Source: an uncultured Eubacteriales bacterium
GTDB lineage: Bacteria > Bacillota > Clostridia > Lachnospirales > Bianqueaceae
Direction: 5' to 3'
Length of the DNA stretch: 13,287 bases
Assembly (NCBI GenBank): GCA_902782895.1
Contig: CACZPA010000097.1
Span: 1-13,287, forward strand
The position numbers were made by a program, and so were the translations under genes. The notes under the pieces were generated by a model, which saw only the letters and a program-made list of their open reading frames with translations, was not told where the DNA came from and made no database searches. Positions within the stretch are counted from its first letter, which is position 1, and each line of letters starts with the position of its first letter. This document shows positions 1 through 8,112 of this stretch, in pieces.

Positions 1-1169
1 GAAGCGGCCTGCCACCAGGTGCGTACGTTTTCCTCTGCCGCTTTGCCGGGCTCATGTCCCTCCGTCCAGGAGGAAGCTGTAACAGCCTTGCCCGCGCTTA
101 TCAGCATCCAGGCCGGTTCCCGCCAGGGATCGCCTGTTACCGTCATCGGCCAGTCCCCATAGCGCTGATTGCAGAAAAGCTCTCCGTCCGCGTCAAAGCC
201 GGCCGGCCAGAGTCCGACGCGCCGCTCAAAATCATGATTTACGCTGATCCGCATGGTCGCGGTATGCCATAAGCTTCCGTCCATATCCTGCATGGTACTG
301 CCGTGGCCCGCGCCGGGCAGGAATCCGCCCGGTTTATAGGAATACGGATTATTATCCGCGAGCGTAAACGGCCCGAGCGGACTGTCCGAAACGTATACGC
401 CGTCGGAGTAAATATTATACTGCGTGCCGGAGCAGGCGTACTGCAGATAATACCTGCCGTCCCGCTTATCCATCCATGCGCCTTCTATATACGGTCTGCG
501 GGAAAACATCCCGCGGATCAACGGTTTGACCGCCTCCGGCACCTGGTCCTCAGAGATGCCCTGCCGCTCGTGAAAAGCCTTATAGGCCGCGTCGATCTCC
601 GCTTCAGAGGCCGGCAGCTGGCTGTTGTCCTCCCCTACACGCTCGTAACCGTTTTCAAAAGGATGTCCTTCGATCAGGGCTTTTTTCTCCGTCTTGGGCA
701 GCATCGTAACAGGATCCAGCTCTGCGCCCCAGATCGGTGTGATATTGGAGCAGCCCCAGTAAAAATATACCCGTCCGTCGTCATCGACAAACAGATTGGG
801 ATCCCAGAACGGGAAGCTGCCGTCAATCTTCTCATATGGTCCGTTCAGAATATCACGAGTCCGGTAATAATCGCAGTTCGCCTCGCGTCTGGACGCGCAG
901 AAATACACCCAGTCCCCCATGACACGCACGTCCGGCGCGTAGTCATACAGAGGCAGCTCCTCCGGCAGCCGATGATTCTCCCAGTTAGCCAGATCATCCG
1001 ACACCCACACGCCGAGCGTCATTGACGCGAAGATATAATACCGTCCCTTAAAGCAGATCATGGACGGATCGGCCGCCTCCCGGCAGATCTGGATCCGGCC
1101 GTGCAGCCGCGGATCGGCGTTAAACTGATAACGATAATTGATATTAACAGGATTACACAGATACTCCAA
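1..1169 (-). CDS. GH43 family glycosidase with C-terminal F5/8 module (3' end cut by window edge)
   Basis: Five-bladed beta-propeller glycosidase of family GH43, whose members are mainly beta-xylosidases, alpha-L-arabinofuranosidases and related exo-enzymes. 389 codons are visible and the frame stays open to the window edge. The three expected acidic residues are present: Asp34 in ADPSM (general base), Asp123 in FWDPNLF (pKa modulator) and Glu229 in PYIEGAW (general acid). From about residue 358 the sequence changes to AVTASSWTEG...AAEENVRTWW, the usual opening of an F5/8 type C (discoidin-like) carbohydrate-binding module, which is cut off. No signal peptide is visible, so it is probably cytoplasmic. 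The start is a TTG at 1167-1169, chosen because AAAGGAG lies 9 nt upstream and the first ATG in frame falls inside the first conserved blade. The start overlaps the end of the rhamnosidase gene by 17 nt, so it is the fifth gene of the operon. The exact substrate cannot be read from sequence. Confidence 0.88.
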   Translation of the reverse strand, partial: MEYLCNPVNINYRYQFNADPRLHGRIQICREAADPSMICFKGRYYIFASMTLGVWVSDDLANWENHRLPEELPLYDYAPDVRVMGDWVYFCASRREANCDYYRTRDILNGPYEKIDGSFPFWDPNLFVDDDGRVYFYWGCSNITPIWGAELDPVTMLPKTEKKALIEGHPFENGYERVGEDNSQLPASEAEIDAAYKAFHERQGISEDQVPEAVKPLIRGMFSRRPYIEGAWMDKRDGRYYLQYACSGTQYNIYSDGVYVSDSPLGPFTLADNNPYSYKPGGFLPGAGHGSTMQDMDGSLWHTATMRISVNHDFERRVGLWPAGFDADGELFCNQRYGDWPMTVTGDPWREPAWMLISAGKAVTASSWTEGHEPGKAAEENVRTWWQAA

Positions 1170-3414
1170 AGCTGTATTCTCCTTTCTCTACAGGATGAAT
1201 CTGCCCGTCCGGCAGCTCAATTACGGCCGGAACCGGTACACTGAAGCGGAAACGCAGGCTGCTTTCTTCATAAGCCCATTCACTTGCGATCGGGCCGGCA
1301 GGGGATCTCCATTCCGCCTTGGCAAAGCCTAAGGATCTGTCTGGCTTCGGCGCGATGCGCAGCTTTCCGGCCGCAAGTTTAATGCCGCATACGCCGCTGA
1401 AAAGCCAGCCGGTAATCGCGCCGTAAGAGTAGTGATTCAGGGAATCATGCACCGTACCGTCCGGCCGGATACCGTCCCATGTCTCCCAGATCGAGGTAGC
1501 GCCTTTTTTGACAGCATACAGCCATCCTGGGCATTCCTCCTGCAAAAGCAGACGATAAGCGGTGTCGGTATGGCCATATTCGGAAAGCACGCTGCACAGA
1601 TCCGGTGTGGACAGGAAGCCGGTATTCAGGTGGTACCCGTTCCGGATCACCAGCTCATTCAGCGTGTCCGCTGCCTGCCGGTTTTCCTCTCCGTCGAGCA
1701 GCCCGAAAGCGATCGGCCGCACGTAATCGCACTGGCGGTCGGACGTGATTGTACCGTCCTGTGTGCAGGTGAAACGATAGGCTTTTCTCGCGTTATCGGC
1801 AATCTGCGCAAAACGCTCCGCGTCTGCTTTTTTGTCCAGAACCGCCGCGATCTGCGAAAGCAGCTTTGCCGAACGGTAGAAATAGGCCGTCGCGACTTCC
1901 GGTGCGCCGAGCATCATGGTCTTCTTCATGGCTTCGGTATTGTCGATATCCGGCTGGCACCATTCACCGAAATGGAAGCCCTGATCCACGAGATATTCCT
2001 TCCACGGATTGGCTTCATTCTGCGGGCGGGTCTGGCTTGCGCGCTGCAGGCAGAAATCCAGCCACCGTGTCATCATATCGTAGTTCTCTTCCAGAACCGT
2101 CCTGTCCCCATAGGCCTGATACAGCGCCCACGGCACCAGGATGCATGCATCGCCCCATCCCGCGGAGCCCTGCAGCATATTGGAAATCATGCTGCCGCTG
2201 TTATTGACCGGCGCGATATTCTGCACCAGACCGTTCTCACCCTGCGCCAAACGGCACTCGCCCAGCCATTTCCGCAGAACCTTCGCGCAGTCCGCCAGAT
2301 AGACGGCTGTCGGCGCGAACACGCCCGCGTCGCCGGTCCAGCCTGCCCTCTCCCGGGTCGGGCAATCGGTCGGGATATCGCAGAAATTGGACCGCATGCT
2401 CCACAGACTGTTCAGGAAAAGGCGGTTCACGTCAACGTTGCCGCATGTAAAAAACCCTGTCTGCGGCATCTGAGAATAGACAGCGATCGCGGTAAACTCC
2501 GCGTCCGCCAGATCGATATCGGTCTCCACCTTGGCGTACCGGAATCCGAAGATCGCGAAATACGGTTTATATACGTTCAGGCCATCCTTGCAGATGTATT
2601 CGGTTTTCTGCGGGATACCGTTCTGATTCCGGTCGCCGGGATCAAAATTCTTCTGGGTGAAATTGCCGTTTTCGTCAAGCGTCTCGCCATGCCAGAGCGT
2701 GATCTTCTGTCCCGCTTTGGCCGTGACACGGATCTCCGTATAGCCGGCCAGATTCTGGCTGAAATCGATTACGGTTTCGCCATTCGGCGTACGCAGCAGC
2801 TTCCCGGTGAAACGCTCCTGCTCGAGGACCGGTACGCTCTCCGTAGCCGCCAGATTGTCATAACCGTAATCCCGCGGTGCGACACCGTGCCAGCCGGAAA
2901 TATCTTCCAACCTGGCGTCGTACACTTCGCCCTGCTGCAGATCGTTCTCCCGGACAGGCCCCTGCTGGGTCGCTTCCCATGCTTCGTCGCTGCAAAGGAC
3001 CGGCGTTCCGTCAAGCTCAAGCTGGCAGAGCAGCGCTAGATCAGTTCCGTAATAATTGCGCAGTCCGTCAATTCCCACACTGCCGCGATACCAGCCGTCG
3101 CCCAGAATTACCGTCAGCTCGTTCTCCCCGTCCTGCAGCAGCCCGGTTACGTCATAACACTGTACAGTCAGGCGTTTCCGGTAATCCCCGGTGCCGGGTG
3201 CCAGCACAAAATCTCCGACCCTTTCCCCATTCAGGAAAGCAGCATACAGGCCATGGCAGGTAATGTACAGGCACGCGGCGGTCCGATCCGCGTCAGATAA
3301 AGTTACACTAAACCGGCGGCGCAGACAGGAGGCAGGCTGCCGGATTTCCGCATCATGCGGAAGCTCCGGATCGATCCAGCGGGCAAGCCACTTTTGAGGC
3401 AATTTGTTATACAT
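1153..3414 (-). CDS. Alpha-L-rhamnosidase, family GH78
   Basis: Removes terminal alpha-L-rhamnose from glycans or plant glycosides by an inverting mechanism. 753 residues, within the family range but lacking extra N-terminal modules. The N-terminal half is beta-rich (FLNGERVGD, GDGWYRG, FSQNLAGY are typical of the Bac_rhamnosid N-terminal and concanavalin-like domains). The (alpha/alpha)6 barrel begins around residue 325. The catalytic block DCPTRERAGWTGD gives Asp350, Glu355 and Asp362, matching in spacing the D-x4-E-x6-D set known from Bacillus RhaB. Glu644 in TSIWETWDG matches the second essential Glu. No signal peptide, so cytoplasmic. An in-frame start at 3438 exists, but ATG at 3412-3414 is preferred because GGGAGG lies 8 nt upstream. 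That start follows the stop of the TIM-barrel gene by only 2 nt. The 3' end overlaps the GH43 start. Confidence 0.94.
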   Translation of the reverse strand: MYNKLPQKWLARWIDPELPHDAEIRQPASCLRRRFSVTLSDADRTAACLYITCHGLYAAFLNGERVGDFVLAPGTGDYRKRLTVQCYDVTGLLQDGENELTVILGDGWYRGSVGIDGLRNYYGTDLALLCQLELDGTPVLCSDEAWEATQQGPVRENDLQQGEVYDARLEDISGWHGVAPRDYGYDNLAATESVPVLEQERFTGKLLRTPNGETVIDFSQNLAGYTEIRVTAKAGQKITLWHGETLDENGNFTQKNFDPGDRNQNGIPQKTEYICKDGLNVYKPYFAIFGFRYAKVETDIDLADAEFTAIAVYSQMPQTGFFTCGNVDVNRLFLNSLWSMRSNFCDIPTDCPTRERAGWTGDAGVFAPTAVYLADCAKVLRKWLGECRLAQGENGLVQNIAPVNNSGSMISNMLQGSAGWGDACILVPWALYQAYGDRTVLEENYDMMTRWLDFCLQRASQTRPQNEANPWKEYLVDQGFHFGEWCQPDIDNTEAMKKTMMLGAPEVATAYFYRSAKLLSQIAAVLDKKADAERFAQIADNARKAYRFTCTQDGTITSDRQCDYVRPIAFGLLDGEENRQAADTLNELVIRNGYHLNTGFLSTPDLCSVLSEYGHTDTAYRLLLQEECPGWLYAVKKGATSIWETWDGIRPDGTVHDSLNHYSYGAITGWLFSGVCGIKLAAGKLRIAPKPDRSLGFAKAEWRSPAGPIASEWAYEESSLRFRFSVPVPAVIELPDGQIHPVEKGEYSFGVSV
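1179..1185 (-). promoter_or_regulatory. Ribosome binding site supporting a TTG start of the GH43 gene
   Basis: AAAGGAG on the minus strand, 9 nt before TTG at 1169-1167. It lies inside the last codons of the rhamnosidase gene. It decides the start because no ATG or GTG in the right frame occurs near it. Confidence 0.7.
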
Positions 3415-3416
3415 CT

Positions 3417-4262
3417 TCAGAACCTCCCGTTCAGCCACTTAGCGCTCAGCTCCAGACTTCTGACCGGATTCTTGTCGACCCAGTTCTTGTGGCTCTCCAG
3501 TACGACTGCCCGGATCCCGTTCTGCAGAGCGATCTCCCGCAGGCCATCCAGATCCATATTGCCCGTACCGAGCTCCATGCTGTCGGCTTTCAGGATCGGC
3601 GTCATGGCCGGGCCGGCCTGGCGGCTGCCGCGGTCGGTAATGTGCCACATCTTCATGCGCGGGCCGAGCTTGCGCATCCAGTCCTTCGCGTCCGCACCGC
3701 CGTCCGTAAACCAATAACTGTCAAATTCAAAATTCACGCAGGCCGGATCCGTGTCGGACAGCAAAACGTCATAAGCCCGCAGTCCCGGCTGCACCTGCAG
3801 CAGCTCCACATTGTGATTGTGATAAAGCAGCTCCAGTCCTGCCCCGCGCAGCGTCTCTCCCGCACGGTTCAGCCGCGCGGCCAGATCCCGCACGGACTTC
3901 TCGTCGCTGTAATCAAAGCGGTACATACCTGTGATCACAACGGTATCTGTCCCGAATCCTTTTGTTTCTTCTATAATCTTGTCCGCTTCCCGTTCGATGC
4001 TTCCGAGATCCGCGTGCAGGCTGATCACGGACAAACCACTGTCCTGCAGCAGCTTTCTCCAGTCCAGACCTCCGCCCTTACCGGTCGGCATCCCGGCCGC
4101 TCTTGTCATCAGACGGATCATCAAGGATGACGGATGCACCATAAAACGATTGAGTTCAAGGCCGTCGTATCCGGCGGCCTTGATATGTTGTAAAGTGTCG
4201 CGGGCCTGCGCCTCGTTGCCGGTCACAGTGCCCAGCATGATCTGCTGTACAGCTTTTTTCAT
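3417..4262 (-). CDS. Sugar isomerase/epimerase-like TIM-barrel protein (AP endonuclease 2 / xylose isomerase-like fold)
   Basis: 281 residues of the xylose-isomerase-like TIM-barrel superfamily (Pfam AP_endonuc_2), which includes IolE/IolH-type inositol enzymes, sugar epimerases and enzymes acting on 3-keto sugars. Visible blocks are GYDGLELNRF (Glu36), VISLHADLGS (His83), LLYHNHNVEL (His148 and His150), VNFEFDSYW (Asp181), MWHITDRG (His207) and AVVLESHKNW (Glu256). The spacing of Asp181, His207 and Glu256 is that of the divalent metal site of the fold. The usual Glu in the strand-5 block (ENH or similar) is His here (YHNH). No signal peptide; cytoplasmic. ATG at 4262 overlaps the TGA of the GH2 gene as ATGA, with AGGGG upstream, indicating translational coupling. 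Its place between two glycosidases suggests it processes a sugar they release or a modified form of their substrate. The exact reaction is unknown. Confidence 0.85.
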   Translation of the reverse strand: MKKAVQQIMLGTVTGNEAQARDTLQHIKAAGYDGLELNRFMVHPSSLMIRLMTRAAGMPTGKGGGLDWRKLLQDSGLSVISLHADLGSIEREADKIIEETKGFGTDTVVITGMYRFDYSDEKSVRDLAARLNRAGETLRGAGLELLYHNHNVELLQVQPGLRAYDVLLSDTDPACVNFEFDSYWFTDGGADAKDWMRKLGPRMKMWHITDRGSRQAGPAMTPILKADSMELGTGNMDLDGLREIALQNGIRAVVLESHKNWVDKNPVRSLELSAKWLNGRF

Positions 4263-6460
4263 TTATGTATCCCCTGAAGTATTCTGTTAAGCCCTTTCAT
4301 GCCCTGTTCGTCCACTCCTGCCTGTTTCAGCAGACTGATCATGGTCATTTTGGCCATCATGCGCTGCAGCGCAGGATTATCTTTAACAGATTCCGCCACG
4401 TCACCGCGGGCCGCCGCGCCTTTTGCCATCATCTGATTGATGACCTCTCCGGCACGGGGATGCGCGCGCAGCTCGCCCAATGTATCCTGAATGGAGAAAT
4501 ACTCCGGATCGATCTCCTCGCTGTCAAACCAGTTCGTCACGGTCGCGGCCGCTTTGTTGAAAATGTAGCTTTCATCCGGTGTATCGACCCGGCGCAGGCA
4601 CATGGTATCCGTCGCCTCTCCCGCTTCGGCCTTGATCAGATGCTCGCCGAGCAGCGGAATCCGGAAGGTAAAGACCGTCTTGCCGGTCTGCTCGCCGACT
4701 TTTGCTCCATCCACATAGAGCGTGACGCAAGGCTGGTTGGAATAGACCTTGATCTCAGTCTCTGCTTCGCAGCGGTTAACGTAACGCTTGCCGCACAGAT
4801 GGACAAAAGGCTCTTTATGGTTCCAGGCCGCTTTATACAGATAGAAAGCATCCTTGCGCAGAGAGCGGTCAAACGTGACCAGTCCTTTCTGGTTTTCACC
4901 GTTCTTGCCGCCCTCGTCCCGTCCATCCGCCGCGAAATCAAACAGATTCCACGCGTGTGTGGCCCAGAGATAGGGACGCTCCTCGATCATGCGCAGCATA
5001 TGCTCATGATAGACAGCCTGGTATTCCTCGGTATAATCGCCCTTCTCCGGACGGGAGGAATGGAAAGCCGGATTGGCGTCGGCGCCGTATTCGGAGAAAC
5101 CGATCACACGGTCCGGATACTTTGCGTGATACTCGTCGAAGAATTCATCCGTCTGATCCAGATCGCCCAGATACCAGCCAAAATACAGGTTATAGCTGTT
5201 GATGTCCGGAATCTCCAGGATGGGGCTCTCAATCTCCAGCATGAATACGTTGGCCATAACCGTCAGCCGTGTGCTGTCCATCCGATGGCACAGCTCGTTA
5301 AGGGCTCTGTGATTCTCCAGAAGGCTGTCATTGACCGGGCTTGCCGCGGTGATTTCGTTGGACAGACTCCATACCGCGATACAGGGATGGTTATAGCACT
5401 GTGTGATCAGCTCCCGCATCTGGTTCAGCGTATTCTCCCGTCCGTTCTGCATATGCAGTGTGATATAGGGGATCTCCGCCCAGACGACGATACCGTTCTC
5501 ATCGCACAGGTCATAAAACTCCTGCGCATGCTGATAATGCGCCAGCCGCAGTGTGTTGGCTCCGATCTCCCGGACGATAGCCATATCGGCCGCGTGATCC
5601 TCATAGGACAGCGCGTTGCCTTTGCCCTTCAGGTCCTGATGACGGCTTACGCCGCGCAGCGGATAACTGCGTCCATTCAGGAAGAACCCCTGCTGCGGAT
5701 CGCAATGGAACTCGCGGCAGCCAAAACGTGTGCTGACCTCGTCCCCGCTGTCCAGCCACGCCACGGCCGTATACAGGAAAGGATCCTCGACGCCGTCCCA
5801 CAGATGAACGTTTTCGATCACGAATTCCGCTTTGGCGTAACCGTCGGTGGAAGGCACGGTTTTGCTCTCTCCGTTCACGGTATAGGTCACGTTCCCGCCG
5901 TTCTGCCAGGTCTCCACAGTCACGACAGCACTCCGGTCCTCCAGATTTACGATCGGTGTAACCTTGATGCCGGGCGTTCCGTCCTTGACCAGTTCAAAAT
6001 GCTCTTGCGGAACGGAGATCAGCTTCACTTCGCGGTACAGCCCGCCGTAGAAAGTGAAATCCGCCTTCTGTGGATACACGGTATCATTGTTTTCATTGCT
6101 GACAGAAATCGCCAGTACGTTTTTCTCCGCACGCTCCTCCGTCAGATCGACGCGGAAAGCAGAGTATCCGCCTGCATGATGCGTAAGATGCTTTCCGTTG
6201 AAATATACATCCGCGGACATCGCGGCGCCGCCGATCTCCAGAAACACACAATCCCCGGCCAGCTCTTCGGCGCTGAGTTCCCGTACATACCAGCACAGGC
6301 CGCGGTGATAGTCGTTCCCGCCGTCCTGTCCGTCCACAGCGTTCCAGGTGTGCGGCAGAGAGACATACTCTCCCCTGTCCGCATAGGCAAGCGCCTGTTC
6401 CAGCGGAATACCGGCCTTCAGGAACTTCCATCCGTCTTTGAGTATCGTTGTTTTACGCAT
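4259..6460 (-). CDS. Glycoside hydrolase family 2, beta-galactosidase type, with helical C-terminal tail
   Basis: 733-residue retaining exo-beta-glycosidase, most like bacterial beta-galactosidases of GH2. Domain order: N-terminal sugar-binding jelly roll (about 1-150, with SLPHTWNAVDG and GGLYREV), Ig-like domain (about 155-245), TIM barrel (about 250-540) and a DUF4982-like beta-sandwich (about 545-625, with VYSNQPCVTLYVDG). The barrel shows RGVSRHQD, NTLRLAHYQH, the acid/base Glu369 in WSLSNE and the nucleophile Glu457 in GFSEYGAD. After residue 630 comes a tail of about 100 residues, helical and rich in Met and Ala, not part of the classical GH2 fold. The longer in-frame start at 6544 lies inside the transporter gene; ATG at 6460 has AAAGGAG 9 nt upstream and begins with the typical ILKDGWKF. 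No signal peptide, so cytoplasmic. Substrate could also be a beta-glucuronide, beta-fucoside or alpha-arabinopyranoside. Confidence 0.92.
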   Translation of the reverse strand: MRKTTILKDGWKFLKAGIPLEQALAYADRGEYVSLPHTWNAVDGQDGGNDYHRGLCWYVRELSAEELAGDCVFLEIGGAAMSADVYFNGKHLTHHAGGYSAFRVDLTEERAEKNVLAISVSNENNDTVYPQKADFTFYGGLYREVKLISVPQEHFELVKDGTPGIKVTPIVNLEDRSAVVTVETWQNGGNVTYTVNGESKTVPSTDGYAKAEFVIENVHLWDGVEDPFLYTAVAWLDSGDEVSTRFGCREFHCDPQQGFFLNGRSYPLRGVSRHQDLKGKGNALSYEDHAADMAIVREIGANTLRLAHYQHAQEFYDLCDENGIVVWAEIPYITLHMQNGRENTLNQMRELITQCYNHPCIAVWSLSNEITAASPVNDSLLENHRALNELCHRMDSTRLTVMANVFMLEIESPILEIPDINSYNLYFGWYLGDLDQTDEFFDEYHAKYPDRVIGFSEYGADANPAFHSSRPEKGDYTEEYQAVYHEHMLRMIEERPYLWATHAWNLFDFAADGRDEGGKNGENQKGLVTFDRSLRKDAFYLYKAAWNHKEPFVHLCGKRYVNRCEAETEIKVYSNQPCVTLYVDGAKVGEQTGKTVFTFRIPLLGEHLIKAEAGEATDTMCLRRVDTPDESYIFNKAAATVTNWFDSEEIDPEYFSIQDTLGELRAHPRAGEVINQMMAKGAAARGDVAESVKDNPALQRMMAKMTMISLLKQAGVDEQGMKGLNRILQGIHK

Positions 6461-6482
6461 TTTGCAGGTCTCCTTTATACCA

Positions 6483-7967
6483 TTAATTCTCAGAAGACTG
6501 TCCTTGCGCGGCGGCTTTTTTATCCGCGATACGCTTCTGGACATTTACCATTTCTCCCTTGGTCAGGTTGCAGTAACGCATCGCGATCAGGGTGCAGATC
6601 CAGCCCAGAATCGCCAGTCCGTAACGCAGGAACATCGTCATCCAGAATACGCCGGGCGTAGCGGCATCTGTGGGCTGCGGCATGGTAGAAGTATAGCCGA
6701 TCAGCGCGACACAACCGGTAGCGATCGCCGCGGAGAAAGAAGAAACGATCTTGTCGACCAGGCTGTAGGTTCCGCTGATTACAGCCGGAATATATTTGCC
6801 GCTGCGGTCCAGCTCATAGTCGATAATATCAGCCATGAATCCGGTATTCGCGGTCGTTACGCACATGGCAAAACCGTTGACCACAAAAGTCAGTGCCACA
6901 AATACGATCATGGTCACACCCATCTTGGAAATCGACTGTGTCCCGGCCGTCGTATTGGTAACCACGAAGAACAGAATCATTACAAGGTTCGCGATAATGC
7001 AGTTGCGGGTCCAGGTTACGATGGACTCCTTGTGTCCGTGCTTGCCCGCATAACGCGCGCCGTAAGCCGCGAAAAGAATAGAAGGCAGCATACCGATCAT
7101 GCTGAGAGTCGTTGCAAGGCCCATATCGCCGATCAGAATCCCGTTGAGCATGGTGCCGACGATGGAGGCGGAAGACGCCTGCTGGGCGATCTTATCGGAA
7201 GCAGCGGACAGAATGTAGCTCTGCAGAGGCTTGTTGCGCTTCAGCACGTCTACCATATCGCGTACTTTCAGGCGCTCGTTCTTAATGCCCTTGAAATTCT
7301 CAGGCTTGTCGTATTCGGAGATACCGATGCATACCAGGACCACACCGATGAAAGAAATCGCTACGCACAGCCAGGTCGTAATGTTCAGGAAGGCCTGGTT
7401 AAAGCTACCGCCGAAAGCCGGCATCAGCTTTGTATAAACGACAATATTCAACACCATGGGCGTCAGATAGTTCAGCACGGTCTGCCATACGCCAACGGTC
7501 GGTCTCTGTTTCGGATCATTGGTCATCAGAGCCGGCAGCGTCTGAGCTGTCATATTTACGATCGTATATCCGATAATGTAGATCAGATAGAACAGCAGAA
7601 ATACCGGAATGCCATGTCCTTTGCTGGAGAAGAAGTTGAACATGCACAGAAGGCCGATCGTCTGAATGAGCCAGCCAAGCAGCATCAGAGGACGCACCTT
7701 GCCCCAGCGCGTGTTGACACGATCATACACAAAAGCCAGCAGCGGGTCTGTGATCGCGTCGAAAATACGGGTGAACGTGAGCAGTCCGCCGACCACAACG
7801 GTCGCGATCCCATAACCGATGGACGCGGAATAGCTGGCCAGACCGATCAGAAAGTATACCGCCATGCCGTTGAAAGCATTGAAGGCTACCAGAATGATCT
7901 GCCAGAGTTTCGCTTTACGGTAAGCGACGCCGTTTTCGGGAGCGGAAGCAGTTTGAACCTTTTCCAT
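6483..7967 (-). CDS. GPH-family sugar:cation symporter (MFS superfamily)
   Basis: 494-residue polytopic membrane transporter of the glycoside-pentoside-hexuronide:cation symporter family (MelB/XylP/GusB relatives), which imports mono- or oligosaccharides or glycosides with Na+ or H+. About twelve hydrophobic segments can be seen, beginning near residue 22 (LWQIILVAFNAFNGMAVYFL). The family signature lies at residues 67-93: RIFDAITDPLLAF followed by DRVNTRWGKVRP. The C-terminus is short, hydrophilic and Lys-rich, without the EIIA domain found in LacS-type members. ATG at 7967 has AAGGAG 7 nt upstream. It is the first gene of the minus-strand operon and is followed after 22 nt by the GH2 gene. 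Import before hydrolysis fits the absence of signal peptides in all enzymes of the operon. Its substrate is probably a small rhamnose-containing saccharide or plant glycoside; this is inference from context. Confidence 0.93.
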   Translation of the reverse strand: MEKVQTASAPENGVAYRKAKLWQIILVAFNAFNGMAVYFLIGLASYSASIGYGIATVVVGGLLTFTRIFDAITDPLLAFVYDRVNTRWGKVRPLMLLGWLIQTIGLLCMFNFFSSKGHGIPVFLLFYLIYIIGYTIVNMTAQTLPALMTNDPKQRPTVGVWQTVLNYLTPMVLNIVVYTKLMPAFGGSFNQAFLNITTWLCVAISFIGVVLVCIGISEYDKPENFKGIKNERLKVRDMVDVLKRNKPLQSYILSAASDKIAQQASSASIVGTMLNGILIGDMGLATTLSMIGMLPSILFAAYGARYAGKHGHKESIVTWTRNCIIANLVMILFFVVTNTTAGTQSISKMGVTMIVFVALTFVVNGFAMCVTTANTGFMADIIDYELDRSGKYIPAVISGTYSLVDKIVSSFSAAIATGCVALIGYTSTMPQPTDAATPGVFWMTMFLRYGLAILGWICTLIAMRYCNLTKGEMVNVQKRIADKKAAAQGQSSEN

Positions 7968-7999
7968 GATAGATCTCCTTTATTCGTTTGATTTCGTTA

Positions 8000-8014
8000 G
8001 GCAGGCTGTCTGCC
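8000..8014. repeat. Inverted repeat GGCAG-N5-CTGCC in the operon leader
   Basis: GGCAG at 8000-8004 and CTGCC at 8010-8014, just downstream of the predicted operon transcription start (about 8019). The same pair of half-sites recurs at 8101-8105 and 8119-8123 with a 13-nt spacer. It could be an operator or a leader hairpin; no direct support for either. Confidence 0.3.
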
Positions 8015-8025
8015 CTGTTAATCGC

Positions 8026-8054
8026 ATTATAGAAGGATTCTGTCATGGCCGTAA
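8026..8054 (-). promoter_or_regulatory. Probable activator-dependent promoter of the glycosidase operon
   Basis: A perfect -10 hexamer TATAAT is read on the minus strand at 8031-8026, 58 nt before the symporter start. The hexamer 17 nt upstream (TTACGG, 8054-8049) matches the -35 consensus poorly. A better TTGACT sits at 8060-8055 but 23 nt away. An A/T-rich tract lies further upstream. A strong -10 without a -35 is typical of promoters that need an activator, and the divergent gene encodes one. Confidence 0.5.
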
Positions 8055-8112
8055 AGTCAAAAAAGCTATAAAAATTACAATAATTCAAGATGTTTGCACA
8101 GGCAGGAAAGCT

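Noticed and set aside
303..1025. 240-codon open frame on the plus strand
   Set aside because: Antisense to the GH43 gene, which runs off the window edge on the minus strand with all three catalytic acids.
1432..3039. 535-codon open frame on the plus strand
   Set aside because: Antisense shadow of the GH78 gene; the GH78 active-site blocks are on the minus strand.
4265..6661. 798-codon open frame on the plus strand
   Set aside because: Antisense to the GH2 gene, whose catalytic motifs and ribosome binding site are clear; the plus-strand product has no domain-like pattern.
6438..7991. 517-codon open frame on the plus strand
   Set aside because: Antisense to the GPH symporter, which shows the family signature and hydrophobic segments.
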